Shown: positions 1-6,923 of the stretch, one piece after another
How positions within the stretch are numbered: the stretch's first letter is position 1
How the letters are laid out: each line of letters opens with the position of its first letter
Source: Nocardia albiluteola
GTDB lineage: Bacteria; Actinomycetota; Actinomycetes; Mycobacteriales; Mycobacteriaceae
Assembly: GCF_018860155.1 (NCBI RefSeq)
Contig: NZ_JAHKNI010000005.1
Location: 310,001-374,000 of the forward strand
Length of the DNA: 64,000 bases
Direction: 5' to 3'
Program-made: the position numbers and the translations under genes
The notes under the pieces: model-generated
Seen by the model: only the letters and a program-made list of their open reading frames with translations
Databases searched by the model: none
Told to the model about the DNA's origin: nothing

Positions 1-269
1 GACAACCGATAGCCCTCGGCCACCGACTCGATCGTCACCTCGCCCGCCGCCAGCCGGCGCAGCGCCGAGACGTAGTTGCGCAGCGCCGACACGGCGGATG
101 CGGGCCGATCCTCGCCCCAGACGGCGGCCAGCAGGTCCACGATCGTCACGATCCGTCCGTGCCGGGCAGCCAGGATCGCCAGCACCGCAGCCGGTTTGGG
201 CGGCAGACCGGAAATCTCCTGTGGCCCCGCCCATATCCGGGTCGGACCCAGCAACGACACGCGCAACAT
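1..269 (-). CDS. SARP-type regulator, N-terminal part only (cut by window start)
   Basis: The minus strand reads open from an ATG at 269 to the window edge, so only about 89 codons are visible. They start MLRVSLLGP and contain PKPAAVLAILAARHG, VWGEDRPASA and ALRNYVSALRRL, the OmpR-like winged-helix DNA-binding domain of Streptomyces antibiotic regulatory proteins (SARP/AfsR family). The rest, normally a BTAD domain and sometimes NB-ARC and TPR, lies outside the window. It starts 30 bases after the stop of the next SARP gene on the same strand, so the two could be co-transcribed. Sequence similarity to both neighbours suggests tandem duplication. Target genes cannot be told from the sequence. 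Confidence 0.8.
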   Translation of the reverse strand, partial: MLRVSLLGPTRIWAGPQEISGLPPKPAAVLAILAARHGRIVTIVDLLAAVWGEDRPASAVSALRNYVSALRRLAAGEVTIESVAEGYRL

Positions 270-299
270 AACCGGTCCACTTTACCGGCGCCGGCGGGG

Positions 300-2018
300 T
301 CAGCAGGTCCGGGCGAATACCCGCACCAGGTCGTGGTAGCCGTAGCGGATGTGGCCGGTGGATTCGAGCAAACCGAAGTCGACCAGTTCCTCACACAGTC
401 GTTCGACATGAAAGCGGGGCCGGTCGAGCACCGCCGCCGCGGCCGTGGGCGAGAGGTAGTTGTCGTCGGTGTCGGCGAGCAGCCGGAACGCGCGGATCTG
501 TTCGAGGCTGAGGCAGTCGAGACTGCGCCGGAAGGTCTGGTCCAGCGCCATCTCCGTGGTGCGGAAGTGGTCGAGGCGGTGGCGTTCGGCCGTCATGCGC
601 TCCGCCTCGGCGCCGAGGGACCACCGCGGCCGGGTGGCAATCCGCCCGGCGACGATTCGAATGGCAAGCGGCAGCAGGCCGCACAGCTCGACGATCCGTT
701 GGACCGCTGTGGTCTCGCGCGCGACGCGCTCGGGACCCACGATCCGGCCGAACAGCGCCACCGCCTCGTCCGGTTCGAACAGGTCCAGCCGAAACGACTG
801 CGCACCAGGCAGTGTGGTCATCGGCCGCCGACCGGTGATGATCACCGCGCAGTCCGCGTTGCCCGGCAGCAGCGGGGCGCACTGATCGGCATCGGCGGCA
901 TTGTCGAGCACGACCAGGACCCGCCGACCGGACAGCACCGAGCGGAACAGCGCCGCCCGGGCCGCAGTGTCGGCGGGCACCTCGGGCTCGGGCACGCCCA
1001 GTGCGCGCAGGAAGTGAGCCAGCGCCGCCTGCGGGGTGGTGTCGCGCAGATCGGCGAACAGCTGACCGTCGGGAAAGTGTTGTCGCACACGGTGTGCCAC
1101 GTGCAGGGCCAGTGTGGTCTTGCCGATTCCGCCCATTCCGTAGAGCGCGGCCACCGGGGTCGCGCCCGCGGGCCGGTCGGTCGTCATCGCGCACAGCTGC
1201 CCGACGAGCGTCTCGCGGCCGGTGAAATCCGCTGTGTCCGGTGGCAATTGAGCGGGTGGGCGGGCCTGCGCGGCCGCCGCGGGATCGGGCACGGTGTCGG
1301 TCAATATGCGCTGGTGCAGGTCGGTCAGCGCCTGGCTCGGCTCGAGGCCCAGTTCGATGAACTGCCGCCGGGTGTCGTGGAACACCCGCAGGGCGTCCAC
1401 CCGGCGGCCCGCGCGGTGCAGCGCGGTCATCAGCAGGCTGCGCGAGTGCTCGCTGTGCGGATCCAGCGCGACCAGCGTTTCCAGCTCGGCGACGGCGTGA
1501 TCGATGCGGCCCCGGTCGAGATCGACCGAGATCGCGGTCAGGCGCATGGCCCGCCGGATGGCGCGCAGCCGGGCGCGTTCGGCCTCGGCCCACGGCCCGG
1601 GCACGCCGGTGAGCGGATCGCCGCGCCAGCGGTCCCCCGCCTGTCGCAGCGCCGCGTCGGCGGTGTCCAGATCGCCTGCGTGGTAAGCGGTCTCGGACTC
1701 CGCGCGCAGTCGTTCCATGACGCGGACGTCGAGGTCGACGGGCAGGGACGGGTCGATGCGATAGCCGCCGCCGCACGACTGCAGCACCGTGCCGCCGAGC
1801 AATCGGCGAATGGACCAGACGTAGTTGCGCAATGCGCCCAGGGCCGAGGGCGGTCGCTCCGGACCCCAGATGCCGTCCAGCAGTTCGGTGACCGACACTG
1901 TGCGGCCGTGTTCGGCGGCCAGCATCGCGAGCACGGCCTGTTGTTTCGGCGGCAGCGGGTCGATCTCGATCTCCCCGGCCCGGATCTCGACGGTTCCGAG
2001 CACGGACACAGACAGCAT
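300..2018 (-). CDS. SARP-type regulator with BTAD and NB-ARC, lacking the C-terminal repeats
   Basis: A 572-residue protein of the AfsR/SARP class. Residues 1-95 are a winged helix (LSVSVLGTVEIRAG, ALRNYVWSIRRLL), about 98-240 a bacterial transcriptional activation domain, and from about 290 an NB-ARC ATPase with P-loop GMGGIGKTT, a kinase-2 strand VLVVLDNAAD and the LPLAIR motif. It stops at YHYHDL-like YGYHDLVRVFARTC, exactly where its neighbour at 2925-5771 continues into about 350 more residues of helical repeats, so this copy lacks the sensor-like repeat region. I chose the ATG at 2018 because AGAGG lies 6 bases before it and the protein then aligns with both paralogues; an ATG at 2051 is also open. 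SARPs bind direct repeats and activate promoters, often of secondary metabolism. Confidence 0.88.
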   Translation of the reverse strand: MLSVSVLGTVEIRAGEIEIDPLPPKQQAVLAMLAAEHGRTVSVTELLDGIWGPERPPSALGALRNYVWSIRRLLGGTVLQSCGGGYRIDPSLPVDLDVRVMERLRAESETAYHAGDLDTADAALRQAGDRWRGDPLTGVPGPWAEAERARLRAIRRAMRLTAISVDLDRGRIDHAVAELETLVALDPHSEHSRSLLMTALHRAGRRVDALRVFHDTRRQFIELGLEPSQALTDLHQRILTDTVPDPAAAAQARPPAQLPPDTADFTGRETLVGQLCAMTTDRPAGATPVAALYGMGGIGKTTLALHVAHRVRQHFPDGQLFADLRDTTPQAALAHFLRALGVPEPEVPADTAARAALFRSVLSGRRVLVVLDNAADADQCAPLLPGNADCAVIITGRRPMTTLPGAQSFRLDLFEPDEAVALFGRIVGPERVARETTAVQRIVELCGLLPLAIRIVAGRIATRPRWSLGAEAERMTAERHRLDHFRTTEMALDQTFRRSLDCLSLEQIRAFRLLADTDDNYLSPTAAAAVLDRPRFHVERLCEELVDFGLLESTGHIRYGYHDLVRVFARTC

Positions 2019-2177
2019 GGCAAACCTCTTCACAAAAAACTCGCGCCCCATTAGCCGGCGGCGGCCTCCCGATTTCTCCGGCAGCTCATCAGAACGCGAT
2101 AATTTTCCGATAAGCGTTCGCTAATTCGGCAACCGCTCGGTCGTCGATTCGCGCCCCGGGCATCAATTCCGCATCAT

Positions 2178-2279
2178 GCGCCCATCTGTGGGCGCTCCGA
2201 CCAGCGGAAATGTCGAGATGTCGACATTGTTTCGAGGAGATCTGCGCCGTAGCTTAGCGGTGGTGCCGATAGTCGGCAC
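2178..2279. promoter_or_regulatory. Cluster of three perfect inverted repeats upstream of the small secreted protein gene
   Basis: Three perfect palindromes lie in 102 bases: GCGCCCA/TGGGCGC (2178-2195, 4-base centre), AATGTCGA/TCGACATT (2209-2228, 4-base centre) and GTGCCGA/TCGGCAC (2263-2279, 3-base centre). The gene start is at 2302. Such density fits operator sites or leader hairpins, but which protein binds is unknown. Confidence 0.5.
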
Positions 2280-2301
2280 TCCCAGAGAAAGCGAGAACAT
2301 C

Positions 2302-2547
2302 ATGCGCGTACCGCGTGTTGCCGCCGCGTTCGTCCTGACGGCCGGTGCGGTGATCCTCGGAGCCTCCACCGCCGCGGCCGCTCCGGTCTTCAGCGCAGTC
2401 GACGAGCAGTACGTCGGGAACTACGGCTCCCAGCAGGGATGCAACGCCGAGGGAGCCAACCTGCCGGCGCACCCGAGCTGGACCCACTACGTGTGCCGTC
2501 CGAAGCCCGATGGCACCTACGATCTCTATCTGACCAACGAGGGGTGA
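2302..2547 (+). CDS. Small secreted protein of unknown function
   Basis: An 81-residue protein with a clear Sec signal peptide: MRVPRVAAAF, a hydrophobic core (VLTAGAVILGAS) and an Ala-rich cleavage region ending AAAAP near residue 28. The mature part is about 53 residues, has two cysteines (QQGCNAEG and YVCRPKP) that could form one disulfide, and is rich in Tyr and Gly. The reading frame is open upstream to 2176, but the signal peptide fixes the start at 2302. The next gene starts 7 bases after its stop, so the two form an operon between SARP genes. I do not recognise a family. Confidence 0.7.
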   Translation: MRVPRVAAAFVLTAGAVILGASTAAAAPVFSAVDEQYVGNYGSQQGCNAEGANLPAHPSWTHYVCRPKPDGTYDLYLTNEG

Positions 2548-2554
2548 TCCCGAG

Positions 2555-2956
2555 ATGACTTCTTCCCACCGTGCGGTCGCCTTCGGATTGCTGGTCGCGA
2601 TCGGGTTGTTCGGTTCGTCGGCGTGCTCGGCGGCCAAACAGGCATGGAACAAGACCTCGGTGTGCTCGGACATCCAGACGGCGGACAAGGCCATGATGGA
2701 TCAGTTCAACAGGTCCGATCTGGATTTCGATACCGCCAAGACCGCGTTGCAGAATTATCGCGACAAGCTGAAGGCGGCCGGAAACGGCGCCTCGGACCCG
2801 GCGTTCGCGTCCGCGGTGAATCAGTTGGCGAGCGATCTGGACAAGCCGGCGAGCGCCGAGAACGCGGCCGATATGTCGGATGCGATGAAGGACCAGACGC
2901 TGTCCAACCATGAGGACACCGTCTTCAAGTCCTGTGGTTTCCAGATCCAGTCGTAG
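2555..2956 (+). CDS. Small exported protein, possibly a lipoprotein
   Basis: A 133-residue protein beginning with a hydrophobic segment (VAFGLLVAIGLFGSSACS). A cysteine follows the core, but the residues before it (SSA) are a poor lipobox, so lipid anchoring is uncertain. The mature part is a charged helical domain with two further cysteines (SVCSDIQ, FKSCGFQ) at its two ends, which could pair. It follows the 2302-2547 gene closely. Its last 32 bases overlap the convergent end of the SARP gene at 2925-5771. Function unknown; actinobacteria carry many small helical exported proteins of this kind. Confidence 0.7.
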   Translation: MTSSHRAVAFGLLVAIGLFGSSACSAAKQAWNKTSVCSDIQTADKAMMDQFNRSDLDFDTAKTALQNYRDKLKAAGNGASDPAFASAVNQLASDLDKPASAENAADMSDAMKDQTLSNHEDTVFKSCGFQIQS

Positions 2957-5771
2957 CCGGAACCAGGCCGGGGACGAGTGCCTGTGCGCTACGCAGGCAC
3001 TCGTCGGCCTCGGCGATTCGGCCGAGCCGGATCAGCGCCTCGCGGCGCGCGGCCAGCGCCCGGGCGTGAATGTATCTGGCGCGGCCGTTGCCGCAGGCGG
3101 TGATGGCCGCGTCGGCACAGTCGAGCGCGTCGCCCGGGCGGTTCGCGAGCAGGTGTGCCTCGGCCATGCGGCGGTTGGCGACCGCGATGTAGCGCGGCAC
3201 GCCGCTGGCCTGTGCGATCGACAGCACCGCGGCGAAGTCGGCGAGGCCGCCGACGTCGTCCCCGCCGCGGCACCGGATCCATGCCGCCTCGGACCGGGCC
3301 CAGACAACCTGCCGCAGTGCGGAATTCCCGTAGCGCGAATCGGTGGCGGCCGCGGCGGCGGCCAACGCCTCGGTGTCGCGGGCCGATTCGGCGTAAGCGG
3401 TGCTCAGCAGCGCGTGAATGATCGTGGTCAGTGAGGCGCTGGAGAATTCGTGACACCAGTCCAGGGCCGTGCGGAATTCGCGGGCCGCGCGGTCGTACTG
3501 CTCCTCGTACAGCGAGGCCTGCCCGTAGAGGGTGTACACGGTAGCGGTCAGCCGGACGTTCTCGTGCGGGTCCAGGCCGTCCATCGCCTCGCGCAGCAGA
3601 ATCCGGCCGCGGTCGGGCTGCCCGAGTTCGGCCACGAGAATCAGCCCGAGCGTGACCTTCGCCCGGCGGCAGGCCGCGGGCGCCGTCCCCTCGGCGGCAG
3701 CTATGAATTCCCGCAGTGCCGCCTCGACATCGACGGTGACGTCGGAGGCGGCCAGCGAATGGGCCGCGCCCCAGGCGAGGTCGGCCGCCAGCAACTGGTG
3801 TGCCGGCATGCCGCGTGCGGCGAGGCGGTAGAGGGCCACCAGATTCCGGCGCTCGGCGTCGAGGAAGCGTTCGGTCGCGGGAATGTCCGCGAACGCCACG
3901 CCGGTCGACCCGGTCGGGTGGGCCGGGACGATGCCACCCGGATTGCGCACGGCCAGCAGGTTTTTCATGCTCGCCAGATAGAAGTCGAGCAGCAATGCGA
4001 GCACATCTGTGTCGGCGTCGTCGCCGCGGCGGTCGCGGGCGAAGATCCGCATCAGGTCGTGGTAGTGGTAGCGACCGCGGCCACCGGTCTCCAGCAGGCC
4101 GCAATCGACGAGATCCTCGCAGAGCCGTTCGGCCTCGTCCTCGTCCCGGTCCAGGACCGCGGCGATGACCGGCAGCGAAAGCTCCGGGACCTCGGCGTGG
4201 GCGAGCATCCGGAAGGCGCGGGCGTGTTCGTCGTCCAGCTGTTCGTACCCGGACCGGAATGCCTGGTCCAGGGAAATATCGGGGGACTGGAAGTTGCTCA
4301 GGTCCGCTCGGTCGGACGCCAGTCGGTCGGCCTCGGACGTGAGGTCCCAGTGGGGCCGGGCCGCGATGCGGCCGGCGACGGTGCGGATCGCGAGGGGCAG
4401 CCGACCGCACAGTTCGACGATCCGGACGACCGCCTCGGGTGCGGCGGCGGCGCGCTCGGTACCGACGATGCGGGTGAACATGTCCACGGCTTCGTCCGGG
4501 GAGAGTAGGCCCAGCGCCGTGGCGGCCTCGCCGGCGGACGTTGTGATCGCGCGGCGCGCGGTGATCACCGTGGCGCAGCCGGCCGTGCCGGGCAGCAGGG
4601 GAGCGACCTGCCGGCTGTCGTGAGCGTTGTCGAGCAGCACCAGCACGCGGCGGTCGCTGAGTACCGAACGATACAGCGCCGAACGCGCGGAAAGTCCGCT
4701 GGGCACATCGCTTTCGGGAACACCCAGGGCCCGGAGAAACTCGCCGAGGACGACTGTCGGATCACTCGGATCGGGGTCGGCGCCGCGCAGGTCGACGAAC
4801 AGCTGGCCGTCGGGGAACCGATCCTTGATGTGGTGGGCGACGCGCACGGCGAGGGTGGTCTTGCCGATCCCGCCCATGCCCGCGATGGCGGTGATCGCCG
4901 TCGCCGAGGAACCGGCCATCTCGCCGGTCAGCTTGTCCATCAGGGCGGTGCGGCCGGTGAAATCGGCATTGGCCGGCGGCAACTGGGCGGGTAGCGGCAC
5001 TCGGTCCCGGGCCGTTCGCGCCGGCGCCGGCGTCGGGTCGGCGCGCAGACGCGTATGGGCCGCAACCAATTCCGGTCCCGGATCCAGGCCCAGTTCGTCG
5101 GCGAGCAGCGTGCTGATCTGCCGGTACACCTCGAGCGCGGCGGTACGCCGGTCGCTGCGCTCGAGTGCGGTCATCATCAGCGCCCGGAGCGGTTCATCGA
5201 GTGGGTGTGCGGCGATCATGGCCTCTAGCTCGGTGATCGCGCCGTCGTAGTCGCCGCAGTCGATCATCAGCGTGACCGCCAACTCCCGCAGGGTCTGCCG
5301 CAGCCGCCGTAAACGGCTGCGCTCCGCGGCTGCCCAGGGGCCGGGCAGTCCGGCCAGTGGCTCACCGCGCCAGCGTGCCAGCGCGGAGTGGACCAACCCG
5401 GACGCCTTCTCGGGGTCGCCGATTCGCCGGACGTCGTTCGCCTCGGCGAGCAACCGGCCCACCAGGTCGGTATCGATCTCGATCGGGGTATCGGGGCGCA
5501 GGCGGTAGTGGCCCGCACTGGATTCGAGCGCCGACGCGGCCGGGCCGAGTGCTTTGCGCAGTGCCGACACATAATTGCGCAGCGCCGCGAGCGCCGACGC
5601 GGGCCGCTGCTCGCCCCACACGCCGTCGATCAGGTCGGAGGTGGACAGTGTGTGGCCCGGGGCGAAGGCGAGCATTGCCAGCGTCGCCTGTTCCCGGCCC
5701 CGCAACGGCGGCGCCGCCGAGCCGTTCAGTTCGATCTGGAGCGGACCGAGCGCCGACAGCCTGATCCGCAC
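2925..5771 (-). CDS. SARP-type regulator, full length, with BTAD, NB-ARC and C-terminal TPR-like region
   Basis: A 948-residue AfsR-like regulator. In order: winged helix (RIRLSALGPLQIELNG; ALRNYVSALRKAL), BTAD domain to about residue 245, NB-ARC ATPase with GMGGIGKTT near residue 300, RRVLVLLDNAHD and LPLAIRT, a winged-helix linker (YHYHDLMRIFARD), then about 370 residues of alpha-helical repeats resembling TPRs. I place the start at the GTG at 5771: GGGGAGGG sits 4-5 bases before it and the protein then begins like its two paralogues; a GTG at 5792 is also open. Members integrate ligand or phosphorylation signals through the ATPase/TPR part and activate transcription. The targets are unknown. 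Confidence 0.88.
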   Translation of the reverse strand: MRIRLSALGPLQIELNGSAAPPLRGREQATLAMLAFAPGHTLSTSDLIDGVWGEQRPASALAALRNYVSALRKALGPAASALESSAGHYRLRPDTPIEIDTDLVGRLLAEANDVRRIGDPEKASGLVHSALARWRGEPLAGLPGPWAAAERSRLRRLRQTLRELAVTLMIDCGDYDGAITELEAMIAAHPLDEPLRALMMTALERSDRRTAALEVYRQISTLLADELGLDPGPELVAAHTRLRADPTPAPARTARDRVPLPAQLPPANADFTGRTALMDKLTGEMAGSSATAITAIAGMGGIGKTTLAVRVAHHIKDRFPDGQLFVDLRGADPDPSDPTVVLGEFLRALGVPESDVPSGLSARSALYRSVLSDRRVLVLLDNAHDSRQVAPLLPGTAGCATVITARRAITTSAGEAATALGLLSPDEAVDMFTRIVGTERAAAAPEAVVRIVELCGRLPLAIRTVAGRIAARPHWDLTSEADRLASDRADLSNFQSPDISLDQAFRSGYEQLDDEHARAFRMLAHAEVPELSLPVIAAVLDRDEDEAERLCEDLVDCGLLETGGRGRYHYHDLMRIFARDRRGDDADTDVLALLLDFYLASMKNLLAVRNPGGIVPAHPTGSTGVAFADIPATERFLDAERRNLVALYRLAARGMPAHQLLAADLAWGAAHSLAASDVTVDVEAALREFIAAAEGTAPAACRRAKVTLGLILVAELGQPDRGRILLREAMDGLDPHENVRLTATVYTLYGQASLYEEQYDRAAREFRTALDWCHEFSSASLTTIIHALLSTAYAESARDTEALAAAAAATDSRYGNSALRQVVWARSEAAWIRCRGGDDVGGLADFAAVLSIAQASGVPRYIAVANRRMAEAHLLANRPGDALDCADAAITACGNGRARYIHARALAARREALIRLGRIAEADECLRSAQALVPGLVPATTGSGNHRT

Positions 5772-5933
5772 AATCCCTCCCCGCAGGCTCACTGCTCATT
5801 CGCGGTGTTGACGCTAACATGCGTAGCGCTGTCACCGGGGCGTTCGCAGGCTAGGGTTATGAGCACTGCCGAGGCGCACGCGTGATGGGCAGCACGACGA
5901 GCCGGGCGACAGCCCTCCAACCATGGGACACGC

Positions 5934-6092
5934 ATGTACAACTGGAGTCTGCAGGACGCGATCGCGGCGTTCGTCCAGAGTCAGAAGCCGAACTTCCAGG
6001 CGCAGCACGACATCTACCTGTCGGTGCTCTACGCGTTCGTGGACATGCAGAGTCACCTGCTGACCCTGCTCGGCTTCCCGCCGGTTCCGTGA
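5934..6092 (+). CDS. 52-residue protein overlapping the next gene
   Basis: An ATG at 5934 opens a 52-codon frame: MYNWSLQDAIAAF, FQAQHDIYLSVLYAFVDMQ, ending LLGFPPVP. It has no signal peptide or full membrane helix but is amphipathic and rich in aromatic residues. Its TGA stop overlaps the GTG start of the membrane protein gene (GTGA), a typical sign of translational coupling. No family recognised; it might be a small partner of that membrane protein. Confidence 0.55.
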   Translation: MYNWSLQDAIAAFVQSQKPNFQAQHDIYLSVLYAFVDMQSHLLTLLGFPPVP

Positions 6093-6535
6093 CCGCACCC
6101 GTGGTCGATCGCACCGGATCGCGGCCCGAGGCCCGCCCGCCCGGGTGGGCGCTGGTCGGCGGGCTGCTGGCGGGCGTGCTGGCCTTCGAGGGCCTGCTGA
6201 GTTTCGCCGTCGAGGTGCTGTACCTGCCGGCCTATCTCGGCTCGACGCCCTTTCCGATCAGCGCGGCCTTCGCGGCCGTGGGCAATGTGCTGCTGGTACT
6301 GGGCATGGCCACCGTCGTCTCCCGGCCCGCGGCGATGGCGCTGCCGGTGGTGGCCTGGCTGATCGGGTTCGTCGTCTGCCTGTCCACCGGTCCGGGCGGG
6401 GACGTGATCCTCACCGACAGCTGGACCACTCCGTTGTTCCTGGCGTGCGGCGTCGTTCCCGCCGGGTGGGTGTTGTTCCGGCGCGCGTTTGTGCTGCCCG
6501 CCCGGGAGGCGGCGCGCAAGTACAGCAAGAGCTGA
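6089..6535 (+). CDS. Small integral membrane protein
   Basis: A 148-residue protein with four predicted membrane helices (starting ALVGGLLAGVLAFEGLLSF, then AAFAAVGNVLLVLGMATVV, MALPVVAWLIGFVVCL and PLFLACGVVPAGWVLF) and a basic C-terminus ending KYSKS. The start is the GTG that overlaps the stop of the 52-residue ORF. An mshB relic begins 6 bases after its stop. In mycobacteria mshB is followed by a small conserved membrane protein, so this may be the counterpart, although the order here is reversed. Function unknown. Confidence 0.75.
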   Translation: MTAPVVDRTGSRPEARPPGWALVGGLLAGVLAFEGLLSFAVEVLYLPAYLGSTPFPISAAFAAVGNVLLVLGMATVVSRPAAMALPVVAWLIGFVVCLSTGPGGDVILTDSWTTPLFLACGVVPAGWVLFRRAFVLPAREAARKYSKS

Positions 6536-6541
6536 CCGTCT

Positions 6542-6775
6542 GGGCTGCTGCCCGTTCATGCCCATCCGGACGATGAGACCATCGCCACCGGCGGCATCAT
6601 CGCGCACTACCGGCGGCGCGGCACGCCGGTGACGGTGATGACCTGAACGCAATCGGTCACCGCCACGGTGGATGTCTCCGATGTGTTCGCCGCCGAGCGG
6701 GCCGCGCTGCGCGCCCACGCGACCCAGGTGAGCGTGGCGCCCTCGGGGCGGTCGCCCACCGGCTGCCTCGGGTAG
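6542..6775 (+). pseudogene. mshB: Internally deleted mshB relic (mycothiol deacetylase)
   Basis: One reading frame shows the two ends of MshB with the middle gone. The first part reads LLPVHAHPDDETIATGG then IIAHYRRRGTPVTVMT, the zinc-binding HPDDE motif region of the N-terminus, followed by a TGA at 6644. In the same frame after the stop comes VDVSDVFAAERAALRAHATQVSVAPSGR, matching the MshB C-terminus, then a TAG at 6773. Intact MshB is about 300 residues and removes acetyl from GlcNAc-Ins in mycothiol synthesis; here roughly 200 codons are missing and no start is visible. It cannot be functional; another deacetylase gene would have to supply mycothiol. Confidence 0.75.
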
Positions 6776-6800
6776 ATCTGCGCGGAGTTAATAGTATGCA

Positions 6801-6831
6801 TTGACAGATGATGTATCTATGTAGATGATAT
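6801..6831 (+). promoter_or_regulatory. Candidate promoter with internal operator upstream of fadE5
   Basis: A perfect TTGACA (6801-6806) lies in an AT-rich stretch unlike its surroundings. The -10 could be GATGAT (6824-6829, 17-base spacer) or TGATAT (6826-6831). The palindrome ATCTATGTAGAT (6815-6826) sits between the boxes, where a bound repressor would block polymerase. fadE5 starts 93 bases later. Confidence 0.5.
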
Positions 6832-6923
6832 GCCTGCGCATACGAAATCTCGGTTGGTTGCCGAGGATCGGCGTCGAGTGTGCCGCTGATGCGCGGTTGA
6901 TCGATTGAGAAAGGACCCGATCG

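Noticed and set aside
159..2054. Long plus-strand frame (631 codons) opposite the SARP gene
   Set aside because: Low-complexity Arg/Gln/His-rich translation without domains; it mirrors the codon periodicity of the real minus-strand SARP gene.
2176..2301. Upstream extension of the small secreted protein
   Set aside because: It would put 42 residues before a clear signal peptide and covers the palindromic regulatory region.
5845..5883. Tiny frame beginning ATGAGCACTGCC upstream of the 52-residue ORF
   Set aside because: Encodes only a handful of residues before a stop; could be a leader peptide but there is no other support.
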